A stretch of DNA of 64,000 bases from Palsa-461 sp036844945 (GTDB lineage Bacteria > Actinomycetota > Acidimicrobiia > Acidimicrobiales > RAAP-2): positions 8,588-72,587 of the forward strand of contig DAIUEV010000011.1 of assembly GCA_036844945.1 (NCBI GenBank), written 5' to 3'. A model generated the notes under the pieces. It searched no databases. It worked only from the letters and a program-made list of their open reading frames with translations, and was not told where the DNA came from. A program made the position numbers and the translations under genes. How positions within the stretch are numbered: the first letter of the stretch is position 1; each line of letters starts with the position of its first letter. Below, piece by piece: positions 8,921-17,281 of this stretch.

Positions 8921-9020
8921 CCTCTGAGTATGGAGCCCCGGGCCCCGGAGTGCTCGGGAACTCCCGGGTCCACCCCGACCAGGGGTCTCCGGGGGTTCTC
9001 GGGGCGCACGACTGCCCCGG

Positions 9021-9641
9021 TTACTCGAAGCTCGGCCGGCGGTCCCTCGTCCGCTTGAGCTCGAAGAAGCCGTCCGTCTCGGTGACGGCGAGGACCCCGT
9101 CCCACAATCTCCCCGCTGCCTCGCCCCGGGGGGCCGGGGTGACCACCGGTCCGAAGAAGGCGTTGTCGCCGACGCTGATCACCGGCGTGCCCACCTCGAT
9201 CCCGACCTTGCTCATGCCGCGCTCGTGGGAGGCCTTGATGGCGTCGTCGAGCGAATCGTCCTCCGCCGCGCTCATGAGCGCGCGGTCGAGCCCCACCTCG
9301 TCGAGCGCCGCCTGCAGGGACTCGGGTCCCCGGTTCTGCTCGTTGTGGAAGCGGGTGCCGATTGCGCTGTAGAGGGGCAGCAGGATCTCGTCCCCCTTTT
9401 CGTTGGCCGCGGCGGCCAGGATCCGGACCGGCCCCCAGGCCCGCTGCATGCGCTCGAGGTACTCGGGGCTGAGCCCCTTCCCCTCGTGCTGGGTGAGATT
9501 GAGGTACGCGAGCGACATCAGATGCCAGCTGGTCGTGACGTCCCGGACCTGCTCGACCTCCAGCATCCAGCGTGAGGTGATCCACGCCCACGGGCAGATG
9601 GGGTCGAACCAGAAGTCGACGGTGGTGGAGGATTTGCTCAT
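9021..9641 (-). CDS. DsbA-fold protein of the mycothiol-dependent nitroreductase family (Rv2466c-like)
   Basis: A 206-residue thioredoxin-fold protein whose whole length follows the Mycobacterium Rv2466c pattern: DFWFDPICPWAWITSRW, MSLAYLN, RAWGPVRI, GTRFHNEQN, SHERGMSKVGIEVGTPVI, FFGPVVTPAPRGEAAG and a terminal FFELKRTR. Relatives reduce nitro compounds or disulfides with mycothiol. Here the CxxC motif is CPWA: Cys16 is kept but the second position is Ala19, so a mono-thiol mechanism is expected. The ATG at 9641 shares CATG with the divergent kinase start, and family alignment supports it. Confidence 0.85.
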   Translation of the reverse strand: MSKSSTTVDFWFDPICPWAWITSRWMLEVEQVRDVTTSWHLMSLAYLNLTQHEGKGLSPEYLERMQRAWGPVRILAAAANEKGDEILLPLYSAIGTRFHNEQNRGPESLQAALDEVGLDRALMSAAEDDSLDDAIKASHERGMSKVGIEVGTPVISVGDNAFFGPVVTPAPRGEAAGRLWDGVLAVTETDGFFELKRTRDRRPSFE

Positions 9642-10203
9642 GGAGCCCACGGTATCGGCCGATCCGACCCGCCCGCCCGCCCGTCTCGTCCTGGTGACCG
9701 GGGTGCCGGGCACCGGCAAGTCGACGGTGGCCGAGGCCATCTCAGGCCGCCTCGCCGCCCCGGTCTTGGCGCACGACTGGGCGATGAGCGGGTTGCGCCC
9801 CTACCCCGAACTCCAGGAGGCGCTCGACCGGATGCAGCCGATCGGACACCGGGTCGTCGGGTGGTCGATCCTCGGCGCCCTCGCCCGAGCGCAGCTGCGG
9901 GTCGGGCGTTCCGTCGTGCTGGACGGGGTCGCCCGGGCCCCGGAGGTCGCGCGGTGCCGGGAGGTGGGCGCCGCCGAGGGCGCGGCCATCGCCGTGGTGG
10001 TCACCCGGTGCTCGGATCCCGACGTCCACCGGGCCCGGATCGAGGGACGCCGGCGGGGCATCCCCGACTGGTACGAGCTCGAGTGGGACCAGGTCCGGCG
10101 GACCCTCGAGCGCTGGGAAGAGCCGGAGGGCGACCTCGTCCTCGACACCGTCGCGCCGTGGGAGGACACCGAGCATCGGGTCGCGCAATGGTTGTCGACG
10201 TGA
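9640..10203 (+). CDS. P-loop AAA-type small-molecule kinase-like protein
   Basis: A 187-residue protein with the Walker A motif GVPGTGKST near residues 22-30, and features of the zeta-toxin/chloramphenicol-phosphotransferase-like kinase group: a short acidic strand (VLAHDWAMSG), a VVLDGVAR strand (Walker B-like) and an Arg-rich lid (RIEGRRRGIPDWYELEWDQV). The substrate is unknown. No start lies between ATG9640 and the P-loop strand, so translation must begin at this CATG or further upstream inside the divergent gene. The following GNAT gene overlaps its stop. Confidence 0.75.
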   Translation: MEPTVSADPTRPPARLVLVTGVPGTGKSTVAEAISGRLAAPVLAHDWAMSGLRPYPELQEALDRMQPIGHRVVGWSILGALARAQLRVGRSVVLDGVARAPEVARCREVGAAEGAAIAVVVTRCSDPDVHRARIEGRRRGIPDWYELEWDQVRRTLERWEEPEGDLVLDTVAPWEDTEHRVAQWLST

Positions 10204-10727
10204 GCGAGGCTATCGAGGTGCGGGCCGCCGTCCCGTCCGACCGGTCGGCGGTCCTCGAGCTGGTCCGGGCCGCCTTCTCGACCGACGGGCGCGACGGGGC
10301 CGAGGAGGTCGGGATCGTCGAGGACACCTGGTCCTCGCCGGCCCGCCTCGAGGACCTCGAGCTGGTCGCGGTCGACCGAGGGGTGCTGACCGGCCACGTG
10401 CTGGCGGCGATGGGCGACCTCGAGGGGCGGCCCGTGGCCGGCATCGCGCCCCTCGCGGTGGCGCCGGAGCGCCATCGGAAGGGGATCGGGTCGGCTCTCA
10501 TGGCCGACCTGATCCGGCGGGCGGAGGCGGCCGGGCTGCCGCTGCTCGTGCTCCTCGGGAACCCGGCCTACTACGGGCGGTTCGGGTTCGAGCCGGCCGG
10601 CCCGCTCGGGATCAGCTACGCGCCGGTGGGTCCGGACAACCCGCATTTCCAGGCGCGTCGGCTGGCCGCCTACGACCCCGCCCTGCGCGGCGTCTACCGC
10701 TACTGCTGGGAGACCGGGACCGACTGA
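10200..10727 (+). CDS. GNAT family N-acetyltransferase
   Basis: Acetyl-CoA-dependent acyltransferase of about 175 residues. Motif A is visible as IAPLAVAPERHRKGIGSALM (the R/Q-x-x-G-x-G/A pyrophosphate loop), followed by LPLLVLLGNPAYYGRFGFEPA, typical of the predicted YhbS-like acyltransferase subgroup. I prefer GTG10200, which overlaps the upstream kinase stop as GTGA; an in-frame ATG at 10188 is the alternative. The substrate is unknown. Confidence 0.8.
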   Translation: MSEAIEVRAAVPSDRSAVLELVRAAFSTDGRDGAEEVGIVEDTWSSPARLEDLELVAVDRGVLTGHVLAAMGDLEGRPVAGIAPLAVAPERHRKGIGSALMADLIRRAEAAGLPLLVLLGNPAYYGRFGFEPAGPLGISYAPVGPDNPHFQARRLAAYDPALRGVYRYCWETGTD

Positions 10728-10745
10728 GCCCGCGCCGGCGACCCC

Positions 10746-11231
10746 TCAACGGAGCGACTGGACGTAAAGCGCGCACGGGTTCCCCGGCCCCCAGCCCGGG
10801 AACGGGTCGATGGTGTCGATCTGCAGGAAGCCGCGGTGCTGCCAGAACGCGTTCGTGGCCTCGTAGGGGGCGTAGCCGGCGCTCAGGTCTTGGGTCTTCA
10901 CCTCGAGCAGCACCACGCCGCCGTCGGCGAGCATCGAGATCACCGCCTCGACGAGCTGGGTGCCGATCCCCTGGGCGCGCCGCGCCGGGTGGACCGCCGC
11001 CCAGAGGATCTCCGCGACCGCGGGCGTCTTGCGCTCCACCACGCACAGGCCGACCACCGTCCCTTGATCCTCGGCCACCCAGGACCGGCAATGGACCCAG
11101 TCCGACCGGAGCTTGTCGGGGACGTCGGGTGTGAAGTAGTCGGGGAGCAGCCCGACGATCTCGATGCTCGCCTCGAGATCCTCGCCCTGTGCCTCCCGCA
11201 CCGTCACCACGCCACCATCTTCTCGCTCCAC
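10746..11231 (-). CDS. GNAT family N-acetyltransferase
   Basis: A second, unrelated GNAT protein, up to 161 residues. It shows ILWAAVHPARRAQGIGTQLV, the acetyl-CoA loop, then LLEVKTQDLSAGYAPYEATN and a terminal FWQHRGFLQIDTIDPFPGWG strand typical of the fold. The listed GTG11231 is the longest start; internal GTG codons before VREAQGEDLE are equally plausible. It is convergent with the preceding GNAT, separated by 18 bases. The substrate is unknown. Confidence 0.75.
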   Translation of the reverse strand: MEREDGGVVTVREAQGEDLEASIEIVGLLPDYFTPDVPDKLRSDWVHCRSWVAEDQGTVVGLCVVERKTPAVAEILWAAVHPARRAQGIGTQLVEAVISMLADGGVVLLEVKTQDLSAGYAPYEATNAFWQHRGFLQIDTIDPFPGWGPGNPCALYVQSLR

Positions 11232-11273
11232 CGATCCCGTCCGTCGTTGTCAGCCCGGGGCCCGGTCAGAAGA

Positions 11274-11702
11274 ATGGGATCCGTGCCGCCCGAACGCGAT
11301 CTCGAGAAGCTCCTGTCCTCGTTGGCGCCGGAGATCCGGCCGGGTACCTATGGGTTCTGCACCGTCGACGAGGTGCCCGAGACGCGCAGCATCATGCGGT
11401 TCGAGGAACCCGAGGGCACCACGCTCGTCCTGTCGGTCGAGGACGCCGAACGGGTCGGACTCGCGTACGACTACCCGTGCCAGTGGATCGTGATCGGTGC
11501 CCGCTCGGACCTCGCCGCGGTGGGGTTCCTCGCCGCGATCACCGCCGCGCTCGCCGCGGAGGGCATCAGCGCGAATGCCGTCTCCGCCTATCACCATGAC
11601 CACCTCTTCGTGCCGGCCGGCCGGGGCGAGGAGGCCTGTGAGGTCCTGCGGCGGCTCGCGGCGACGAGCGCGCACCGTCATCGAACCGACACCCTGAAGT
11701 GA
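11274..11702 (+). CDS. ACT-domain protein
   Basis: A 142-residue protein with a tandem ACT-like fold: an N-terminal strand-helix part (GTYGFCTVDEVPE, EEPEGTTLVLS) and a C-terminal ACT domain (WIVIGARSDLAAVGFLAAIT, GISANAVSAYHHDHLFVPAG). Small stand-alone proteins of this type bind amino acids or related ligands; no specific ligand is assigned. ATG11274 gives the complete first strand. The gene is divergent from the GNAT gene at 10746-11231. Confidence 0.75.
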   Translation: MGSVPPERDLEKLLSSLAPEIRPGTYGFCTVDEVPETRSIMRFEEPEGTTLVLSVEDAERVGLAYDYPCQWIVIGARSDLAAVGFLAAITAALAAEGISANAVSAYHHDHLFVPAGRGEEACEVLRRLAATSAHRHRTDTLK

Positions 11703-11783
11703 GGCGGCCTTTCACGGACGCTTCGGGTGGAGCGCCGGGAGCGCGAGCCAGCCCCTGACCTGGTGCGGGAACGGGCCTCACCT

Positions 11784-11812
11784 TTCGGTGTCCGTGCCCG
11801 GACCACTAGCCT
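11784..11812 (+). promoter_or_regulatory. promoter for the SDR gene
   Basis: TTCGGT at 11784-11789 and TAGCCT at 11807-11812 are 17 bases apart. This leaves a 5' leader of about 100 bases before ATG11917 that contains a GC-rich imperfect dyad near 11865-11884. Confidence 0.45.
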
Positions 11813-11916
11813 GAGCGCCGAAACGTCGGGGACCGACCCACCTAGCGGGTTGCGTCGCCGCGCCGTGCGGCCGGACCGGCCCGCACCGGGCTGACACAGG
11901 AACGGAGCAGCGAACC

Positions 11917-12804
11917 ATGGGCGCACTGGACGGCCGGGTGGCCATCATCACCGGAGCGGGCCGGGGGATCGGGAGGGAGCACGCCCTCCTCTTCGCCTCG
12001 GAGGGGGCCAAGATCGTCGTGAACGACCTCGGTGGCGCCATCGACGGGAGCGGCGACGACCGTTCGCCCGCCGAGCAGGTGGTCGACGAGATCAAGCACA
12101 TGGGCGGCGAGGCCATCGCGAACGCCGACAACGTGGCGGACTGGGAGGGAGGCAAGCGCCTCGTGGACTCGGCCATCGAGGCGTTCGGGGACCTCCACGT
12201 CCTGGTAAACAACGCCGGGATCCTGCGCGACCGGGTGCTCATCAACATGACCGAGGCCGAGTGGGACGCGGTGATCACGGTCCACCTGAAGGGCCACTTC
12301 GTCCCGACCCGTCACGCCGCCACCTATTGGCGGGAGCAGTCGAAGGAGGGGAAGGAGGTCAAGGCGTCGGTGATCAACACCTCGTCGACCTCGGGGCTGC
12401 TCGGCAACCCGGGCCAAGCCAACTACGGCGCCGCCAAGGCGGGCATCGCCGCCTTCACGGTCATCACCGCGCAGGAGCTCACCCGCTACGGCGTGCGGGT
12501 GAACGCGATCGCACCGGCGGCGCGGACCCGGATGACGGAGAACACCCCGGGGCTCGCCGACGTGGTGAAGGCGCCCGAGTCTGGCGCCTTCGACGTGTGG
12601 GACCCGGCCAACATCTCCCCGCTCGTCGCCTACCTGGCCACCGAGAACTGCCCGGCCACCGGCAAGGTCTTCTTCGTGCAGGGCGGGACGGTCCGCCTGT
12701 TCCAGCCGTGGACGATGACCGAGACGATCGAGCGAAAGGACCGCTGGACCGTCGCCGAGCTCGAGACCGAGATGGTCAAGCTCGGGGTGACCGCTACGAC
12801 GTGA
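11917..12804 (+). CDS. short-chain dehydrogenase, 17-beta-HSD type 4 / 3-hydroxyacyl-CoA branch
   Basis: NAD(P)-dependent oxidoreductase of 295 residues. The glycine-rich nucleotide loop is TGAGRGIGREHA, followed by VNDLGGAIDGSG, NNAGILRDRVL, and the YGAAKAG active-site Tyr/Lys after NTSSTSG. The VNDLGG stretch and the length match the branch related to the dehydrogenase domain of multifunctional beta-oxidation enzymes, which act on acyl-CoA or steroid substrates. The convergent gene at its 3' end encodes an SCP2-like protein, a domain often found together with this enzyme type, which supports a lipid role. The two reading frames overlap by 11 bases at their ends. Confidence 0.85.
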   Translation: MGALDGRVAIITGAGRGIGREHALLFASEGAKIVVNDLGGAIDGSGDDRSPAEQVVDEIKHMGGEAIANADNVADWEGGKRLVDSAIEAFGDLHVLVNNAGILRDRVLINMTEAEWDAVITVHLKGHFVPTRHAATYWREQSKEGKEVKASVINTSSTSGLLGNPGQANYGAAKAGIAAFTVITAQELTRYGVRVNAIAPAARTRMTENTPGLADVVKAPESGAFDVWDPANISPLVAYLATENCPATGKVFFVQGGTVRLFQPWTMTETIERKDRWTVAELETEMVKLGVTATT

Positions 12805-13195
12805 TCTCTCGGATGCGGGCGGCCAGCTCCTCGGTCTCGCCGAGGGGGGCCGTGCCCTGCAGGGCGAGCAGCTTCGACATGTCGCCGTCGACCCGGACCT
12901 TCCCGGCCATGAACGCGGTCATCGCGGCCTGGCCGTTCCCCTCGACGAGGATCGCCTTGGCCGTCTCGTAGTCGAGGGTCACCTTGAGGTCGGCGTCCTC
13001 CATGTGGCCGCGCTCGATGTCGGGCTCCCCGCTGCTCGTGTCGACGTGGGCGTCGATCGGCTCGCCGCCGGGGACGTCGGTGATGACGAGGTTGAGCCGG
13101 ATGGGGTTGGCGGCCGGGGCCGCCATCCCCTCGAACTCGGCCCGGATCTTGCGCGCCTCGGCGACCCACTGGTCGCTCAGGAACTGATGCGGCAT
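12794..13195 (-). CDS. SCP2-like sterol/lipid-binding domain protein
   Basis: A 133-residue protein. Residues about 25-130 fit a single SCP2 domain: LNLVITDVPGGEPIDAHVD, then ADLKVTLDYETAKAILVEGN, and AAMTAFMAGKVRVDGDMSKL, which is the usual pattern of a strand followed by the conserved G-K-[VI]-x-[VI]-x-G-D motif. Such stand-alone proteins bind acyl-CoA or other lipids in the cytoplasm. It is convergent and overlapping with the SDR gene. Upstream sequence (13196-13311) is shared with the divergent hydrolase promoter. Confidence 0.8.
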   Translation of the reverse strand: MPHQFLSDQWVAEARKIRAEFEGMAAPAANPIRLNLVITDVPGGEPIDAHVDTSSGEPDIERGHMEDADLKVTLDYETAKAILVEGNGQAAMTAFMAGKVRVDGDMSKLLALQGTAPLGETEELAARIREITS

Positions 13196-13298
13196 GCTGC
13201 TCCTTCGGGGTGCTCGACGGGAGGACCGCAGGATACCGGCGGGTCGCTGACGGCGGCCGAGACCCCCTGCGCCTTCGAGAGGGGGCCCGCGGCCCCGA

Positions 13299-13304
13299 TA
13301 GCAT
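13299..13304 (+). promoter_or_regulatory. -10 box TAGCAT of the hydrolase gene, leaderless
   Basis: TAGCAT ends 7 bases before GTG13312, the spacing expected for a transcript that begins at the start codon. Confidence 0.5.
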
Positions 13305-13311
13305 CGCCCTC

Positions 13312-14067
13312 GTGTCCGCTCCCGTTCTGGCAGGTGCCGAGCCCTTTTCCGCCCGCGGCGGGCGGCAGGGGGCGCTCGTCCTCCACGGGTTCACCGGCAA
13401 CCCGTTCTCGATCCGAGGGGTGGCCACCGCGCTGGCCGCGGCGGGGCTCAGCGTGGAGGCCCCGCTCCTACCCGGGCACGGGACCGCGGTCGCGGACATG
13501 GTGCCGACCCGTTGGGAGGACTGGTCGGGCGCCGCCGAGACCGCCTACGAAGAACTCGCCGCTCGCTGCGAGCGGGTCGCGGTGGTGGGCCTGTCGATGG
13601 GTGGCACACTCACGTGCTGGCTCGGCGAGCACCATCGGGAGATCGCCGGGCTGGTGCTGGTCAACCCACTCGTGAAGTCGATCCCCGACGACCAGGTGGC
13701 CGCGCTGAAGTCGATGGTCGAGGCGGGCGAGAGCCTCGTCGACGGCATCGGGTCCGACATCGCCCAGCCCGACACCCTCGAGCTCTCCTACGACCAGACC
13801 CCCCTCGAGCCGCTGCTCTCGCTGCTCGGCGCGGCCGACCAGGTCGGCGACCGGCTCGGCGACATCGCGTGCCCCGTCCTTTTGTTCTCGAGCCGCGACG
13901 ACCACGTGGTGCCCCCGGACAACGGCGACGTGGTCGAGGCGGCCCTCCGGGCGCGCTGCGAGCGGGTGTGGCTGGAGCGCAGCTACCACGTGGCCACCCT
14001 CGACTTCGACCGGGACGAGATCGAGAAGCGGGCCACCGACTTCGTGCTCCGGGTCACGGGCGGATGA
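13312..14067 (+). CDS. alpha/beta hydrolase, carboxylesterase / monoacylglycerol lipase-like
   Basis: Serine hydrolase of 251 residues. The oxyanion strand is ALVLHGFTGNPFS, the nucleophile elbow GLSMGGTL, the acid is in LLFSSRDDHVVPP and the histidine in RSYHVATLDFD. The order and size match the Est30/monoacylglycerol lipase group that cleaves short to medium acyl esters. The start is GTG13312, with a -10 box 7 bases upstream; longer in-frame extension lacks similarity. Its stop overlaps the gatC start as ATGA, so it is co-translated with the amidotransferase operon for no obvious metabolic reason. Confidence 0.85.
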   Translation: MSAPVLAGAEPFSARGGRQGALVLHGFTGNPFSIRGVATALAAAGLSVEAPLLPGHGTAVADMVPTRWEDWSGAAETAYEELAARCERVAVVGLSMGGTLTCWLGEHHREIAGLVLVNPLVKSIPDDQVAALKSMVEAGESLVDGIGSDIAQPDTLELSYDQTPLEPLLSLLGAADQVGDRLGDIACPVLLFSSRDDHVVPPDNGDVVEAALRARCERVWLERSYHVATLDFDRDEIEKRATDFVLRVTGG

Positions 14068-14393
14068 CCGCGGGCGCCCGCCCGCCGTCCAAGCCCCCGG
14101 CGATCGGGCCCGAGCAGGTGCTCCACGTGGCCCGCCTGGCGCGCCTCGAGATCGGACCCGACGAGCTGGACCGGTTCACCGAGCAGCTGGCCTCGGTCCT
14201 CGCGTACGCGGCGGAGATCAACGAGCTCGACGTCGACGGGCTCGAGCCGATGTCACACCCGTTCCCTCTCCACAACGTGCTGCGCGCCGATGAGCCAGCC
14301 GGGTCGCTCGACCGCGAGGAGGTGCTCGCGCAGGCCCCGGCCGCCGAGGACCACCGCTTCTTGGTGCCTCGCATCCTTTCGGAGGAGGGATGA
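14064..14393 (+). CDS. gatC: aspartyl/glutamyl-tRNA amidotransferase subunit C
   Basis: The small stabilising subunit of the GatCAB complex that converts Glu-tRNA(Gln) or Asp-tRNA(Asn) to the amide form. It has 109 residues with the family signature VLHVARLARLEIGPDELDRF and ELDVDGLEPMSHPFPL, then the C-terminal HNVLRADEP belt. It overlaps the hydrolase stop (ATGA) and the gatA start (ATGA). Confidence 0.93.
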   Translation: MTAGARPPSKPPAIGPEQVLHVARLARLEIGPDELDRFTEQLASVLAYAAEINELDVDGLEPMSHPFPLHNVLRADEPAGSLDREEVLAQAPAAEDHRFLVPRILSEEG

Positions 14394-15820
14394 GCGCCAC
14401 CGCGGCCGAGCTCGCCGCGACGGTGCGGACCGGCGCCCGTCGCGCCCGGGACGTGGTCGAGGAGTCGCTGGCCGCCATCGCCGCCGGCGACCCCGAGATC
14501 CACGCCTTCCTCGAGGTCCTCGACGACGACGCCCGCGCCCGGGCCGATGCGATCGACCGGGCGGTCGCGGCCGGCGAGGACCCGGGCCCGCTCGCCGGGG
14601 TGCCGGTCGCGCTGAAGGACAACCTGTGCACCCGAGGGGTCCCCACCACCTGCTCGTCGCGGATCCTTGCCGGGTGGCGCCCGCCGTACGACGCGACGGT
14701 GGTCGAACGGCTGGGTGCCGCCGGGGCCGTCGTGATCGGCAAGACCAACATGGACGAGTTCGCCATGGGCTCCTCCACGGAGAACTCGTGCTCGGGGCCG
14801 ACCAGGAACCCCCACGGCCACGACCGGGTGCCCGGGGGGTCGAGCGGGGGGTCGGCTGCGGCGGTGGCGGCGGGGTTCGTGCCGCTCGCCCTCGGCTCGG
14901 ACACCGGCGGGTCGATCCGCCAGCCGGCCGCCTTCTGCGGGGTGGTCGGGATGAAGCCGACCTACGGGACGGTCTCGCGCTACGGCCTGGTGGCCTTCGC
15001 CAGCTCCCTCGACCAGATCGGCCCGCTCACCAACAGCGTCGCCGACGCCGCGCTGGTGCTCGAGGTGATCGGCGGCCACGACCGCTGCGACAGCACCTCG
15101 CTCCCGCAGCCCGCCCCCGAGGTGGTCGTGGCCGTCGAGCGGGGTGTCGAGGGGGTGCGGATCGGCCTCGTCTCCGAGCTGGTCGACGGGCTGGCCCCCG
15201 CGGTCTCGGGCCGGGTGCGGGAGGCCGCGCTGGCCCTGGAGGCGGCCGGGGCGTCGGTCGAGGAGGTCTCGATCCCGCAGTTCCGCTACGGGCTGGCCGC
15301 CTACTACCTGATCGCGCCGGCGGAGGCCTCCTCCAACCTCGCCCGCTTCGACGGCGTGCGCTACGGGCTCCGGGTCGACGGGCCCGACGTGGCAGCCATG
15401 AACGTGGCCAGCCGCACCGCCGGGTTCGGCGCCGAGGTGAAGCGCCGGATCATGCTCGGCACCTACGCGCTGTCGGCCGGGTACTACGACGCCTATTACG
15501 CGAAGGCCCAGCGGGTCCGCACCCTCGTCGCGGACGGGTTCGCGTACGCCTACTCGAAGTTCGACGCCCTCCTCGGGGCGACCACCCCCACCACCGCGTT
15601 CGCCCTCGGCGAACACACGGCCGATCCGCTCTCCATGTACCTGTCGGACGTCTGCACGGTCCCGGCCAGCCTGGCCGGCCACCCCGCGATCAGCGTGCCG
15701 TTCGGGGACGACGGGGCCGGCCTCCCGGTCGGCGTGCAGGCCATGACCCCCGCCTTGGGCGAGCCGATGCTGTTCGCGGTGGCCGGCGCGCTGGAGCGCG
15801 CTGCGAAGGCGGACCGGTGA
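14390..15820 (+). CDS. gatA: Asp/Glu-tRNA amidotransferase subunit A
   Basis: The glutaminase subunit that releases ammonia for transamidation. Amidase-signature Ser-cisSer-Lys residues are visible: Lys in VPVALKDNL, serine-rich GGSSGGSAAAVAAGF, and nucleophile region SDTGGSIRQPAAF. MKPTYGTVSRYGLVAFASS and ARFDGVRYGLR are typical of GatA. Length is 476 residues. The ATG overlaps the gatC stop, and its own stop overlaps GTG15817 of gatB, so all three subunits are translationally coupled. Confidence 0.97.
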   Translation: MSATAAELAATVRTGARRARDVVEESLAAIAAGDPEIHAFLEVLDDDARARADAIDRAVAAGEDPGPLAGVPVALKDNLCTRGVPTTCSSRILAGWRPPYDATVVERLGAAGAVVIGKTNMDEFAMGSSTENSCSGPTRNPHGHDRVPGGSSGGSAAAVAAGFVPLALGSDTGGSIRQPAAFCGVVGMKPTYGTVSRYGLVAFASSLDQIGPLTNSVADAALVLEVIGGHDRCDSTSLPQPAPEVVVAVERGVEGVRIGLVSELVDGLAPAVSGRVREAALALEAAGASVEEVSIPQFRYGLAAYYLIAPAEASSNLARFDGVRYGLRVDGPDVAAMNVASRTAGFGAEVKRRIMLGTYALSAGYYDAYYAKAQRVRTLVADGFAYAYSKFDALLGATTPTTAFALGEHTADPLSMYLSDVCTVPASLAGHPAISVPFGDDGAGLPVGVQAMTPALGEPMLFAVAGALERAAKADR

Positions 15821-17265
15821 CCGAGACGCTGCCGGCCGGCTGGGAGGTCGTGATCGGCCTCGAGGTGCACTGCGAGCTGGCCACCACCACCAAGCTCTTC
15901 TGCGGGTGCCTGAACGCGTTCGGCAACGAGCCCAACACCAACATCTGCCCGGTCTGCCTTGGGCTGCCCGGCTCGCTCCCGGTACTCAACCGCCAGGCCG
16001 TCGAGTTGGCCATGCGGATCGGCACCGCCCTGCACAGCGCGATCTCGCCGTCGACCTTCCACCGGAAGAACTACTTCTACCCCGACATGCCGAAGGACTT
16101 TCAGATCAGCCAGTACGACGCGCCGATCAACCGGGGCGGGCGGCTCGAGCTCCCCGACGGGACCGAGGTCGGGATCGAGCGGGCCCACCTCGAGGAGGAC
16201 ACCGGGAAGACCACCCACGTCGGCGGCAGCGGCCGGATCGGGGGCGCCGACTACGCGCTGGTCGACTACAACCGGGCGGGCGTCCCGCTCGTCGAGATCG
16301 TGAGCGCGCCCGACATCCGTTCGGCCGCCCAGGCCCGCGCCTACGCCGGCGAGCTCCGGGCGATCCTGGTGGCCACCGGCTCGTCCGACGGCCGCATGGA
16401 GGAGGGCTCCATGCGGGTCGACGCCAACGTGTCGGTCCGCCGGGAGGGCGAGCCCTTCGGGACCCGCTGCGAGATCAAGAACCTCAACTCGATGCGCTCG
16501 CTCGGCCGCGCCATCGAGTTCGAGACGGCGCGGCAGATCGCGCTGGTCGAGGCGGGGGGGCGGGTCGTCCAGGAGACCCGGCACTGGGAAGAGGGCAGGG
16601 GCGAGACCCTGCCCATGCGCTCCAAGGAGGAGGCCGACGACTACCGGTACTTCCCCGAGCCCGACCTCGTCCCGCTCGACCCCGACGCCGTGTGGCAGGC
16701 GGGGGTGGCCGCCGCAATGGGCCCGCTGCCGGCCGACCGGCGCGCCGCGTTGATCGGGCTCCTCGGGTCCGCGCCCACCCCGGCCCAGACCGAGCAGGTC
16801 CGCTCGGTGGTCGCCTCCGATCTGGACGCCCTGGTCGTGGCGGCGGCCGAGCGCGGGGCGCCGGCGACGCTCGCCCTCGTGCGCACGGCCAACGAGGTGG
16901 CGGCCGTCGCCGGCCGGGCCGGCTCGCTCGACCCCGGGGCCTTCGCCCGGCTGCTGGCGCTGGAGGCGGGCGGGGAGCTCTCGGCCACCCAGTCGAAGGA
17001 GGTGCTGGCCGAGCTGCTGGTGAGCGGCGGCGACCCGGGCGAGATCGCCCGCCGCCTCGGTTTCGAGGCGATGGACGCCGGCGCGCTGCACGCCGCCATC
17101 GACCGGGTTCTGGCCGAGCACCCCGCCGACTGGGAGCGGTTCCTGGCCGGCGAGGACAAGGTGCGGGGCTTCCTCATCGGGGCGGTCAAGAAGGCGACCG
17201 CCAACCAGGCCGACCCCGGCACGGTCAACGCGCGGCTGAACGAGCTGCGTGCGGGGGGGCGGTGA
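15817..17265 (+). CDS. gatB: Asp/Glu-tRNA amidotransferase subunit B
   Basis: The tRNA-binding, kinase-like subunit that activates the mis-acylated tRNA. It reads WEVVIGLEVHCELAT, a zinc-binding cysteine set CGC...NICPVCLGLPG, YPDMPKDFQISQYD, and EEGSMRVDANVSVR, with the C-terminal YqeY-like tail domain (EELLVSGGD, ending VNARLNELRAGGR). Length 482 residues. GTG15817 overlaps the gatA stop. Confidence 0.97.
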   Translation: MTETLPAGWEVVIGLEVHCELATTTKLFCGCLNAFGNEPNTNICPVCLGLPGSLPVLNRQAVELAMRIGTALHSAISPSTFHRKNYFYPDMPKDFQISQYDAPINRGGRLELPDGTEVGIERAHLEEDTGKTTHVGGSGRIGGADYALVDYNRAGVPLVEIVSAPDIRSAAQARAYAGELRAILVATGSSDGRMEEGSMRVDANVSVRREGEPFGTRCEIKNLNSMRSLGRAIEFETARQIALVEAGGRVVQETRHWEEGRGETLPMRSKEEADDYRYFPEPDLVPLDPDAVWQAGVAAAMGPLPADRRAALIGLLGSAPTPAQTEQVRSVVASDLDALVVAAAERGAPATLALVRTANEVAAVAGRAGSLDPGAFARLLALEAGGELSATQSKEVLAELLVSGGDPGEIARRLGFEAMDAGALHAAIDRVLAEHPADWERFLAGEDKVRGFLIGAVKKATANQADPGTVNARLNELRAGGR

Positions 17266-17281
17266 GCGCGCCGCCATCGAG

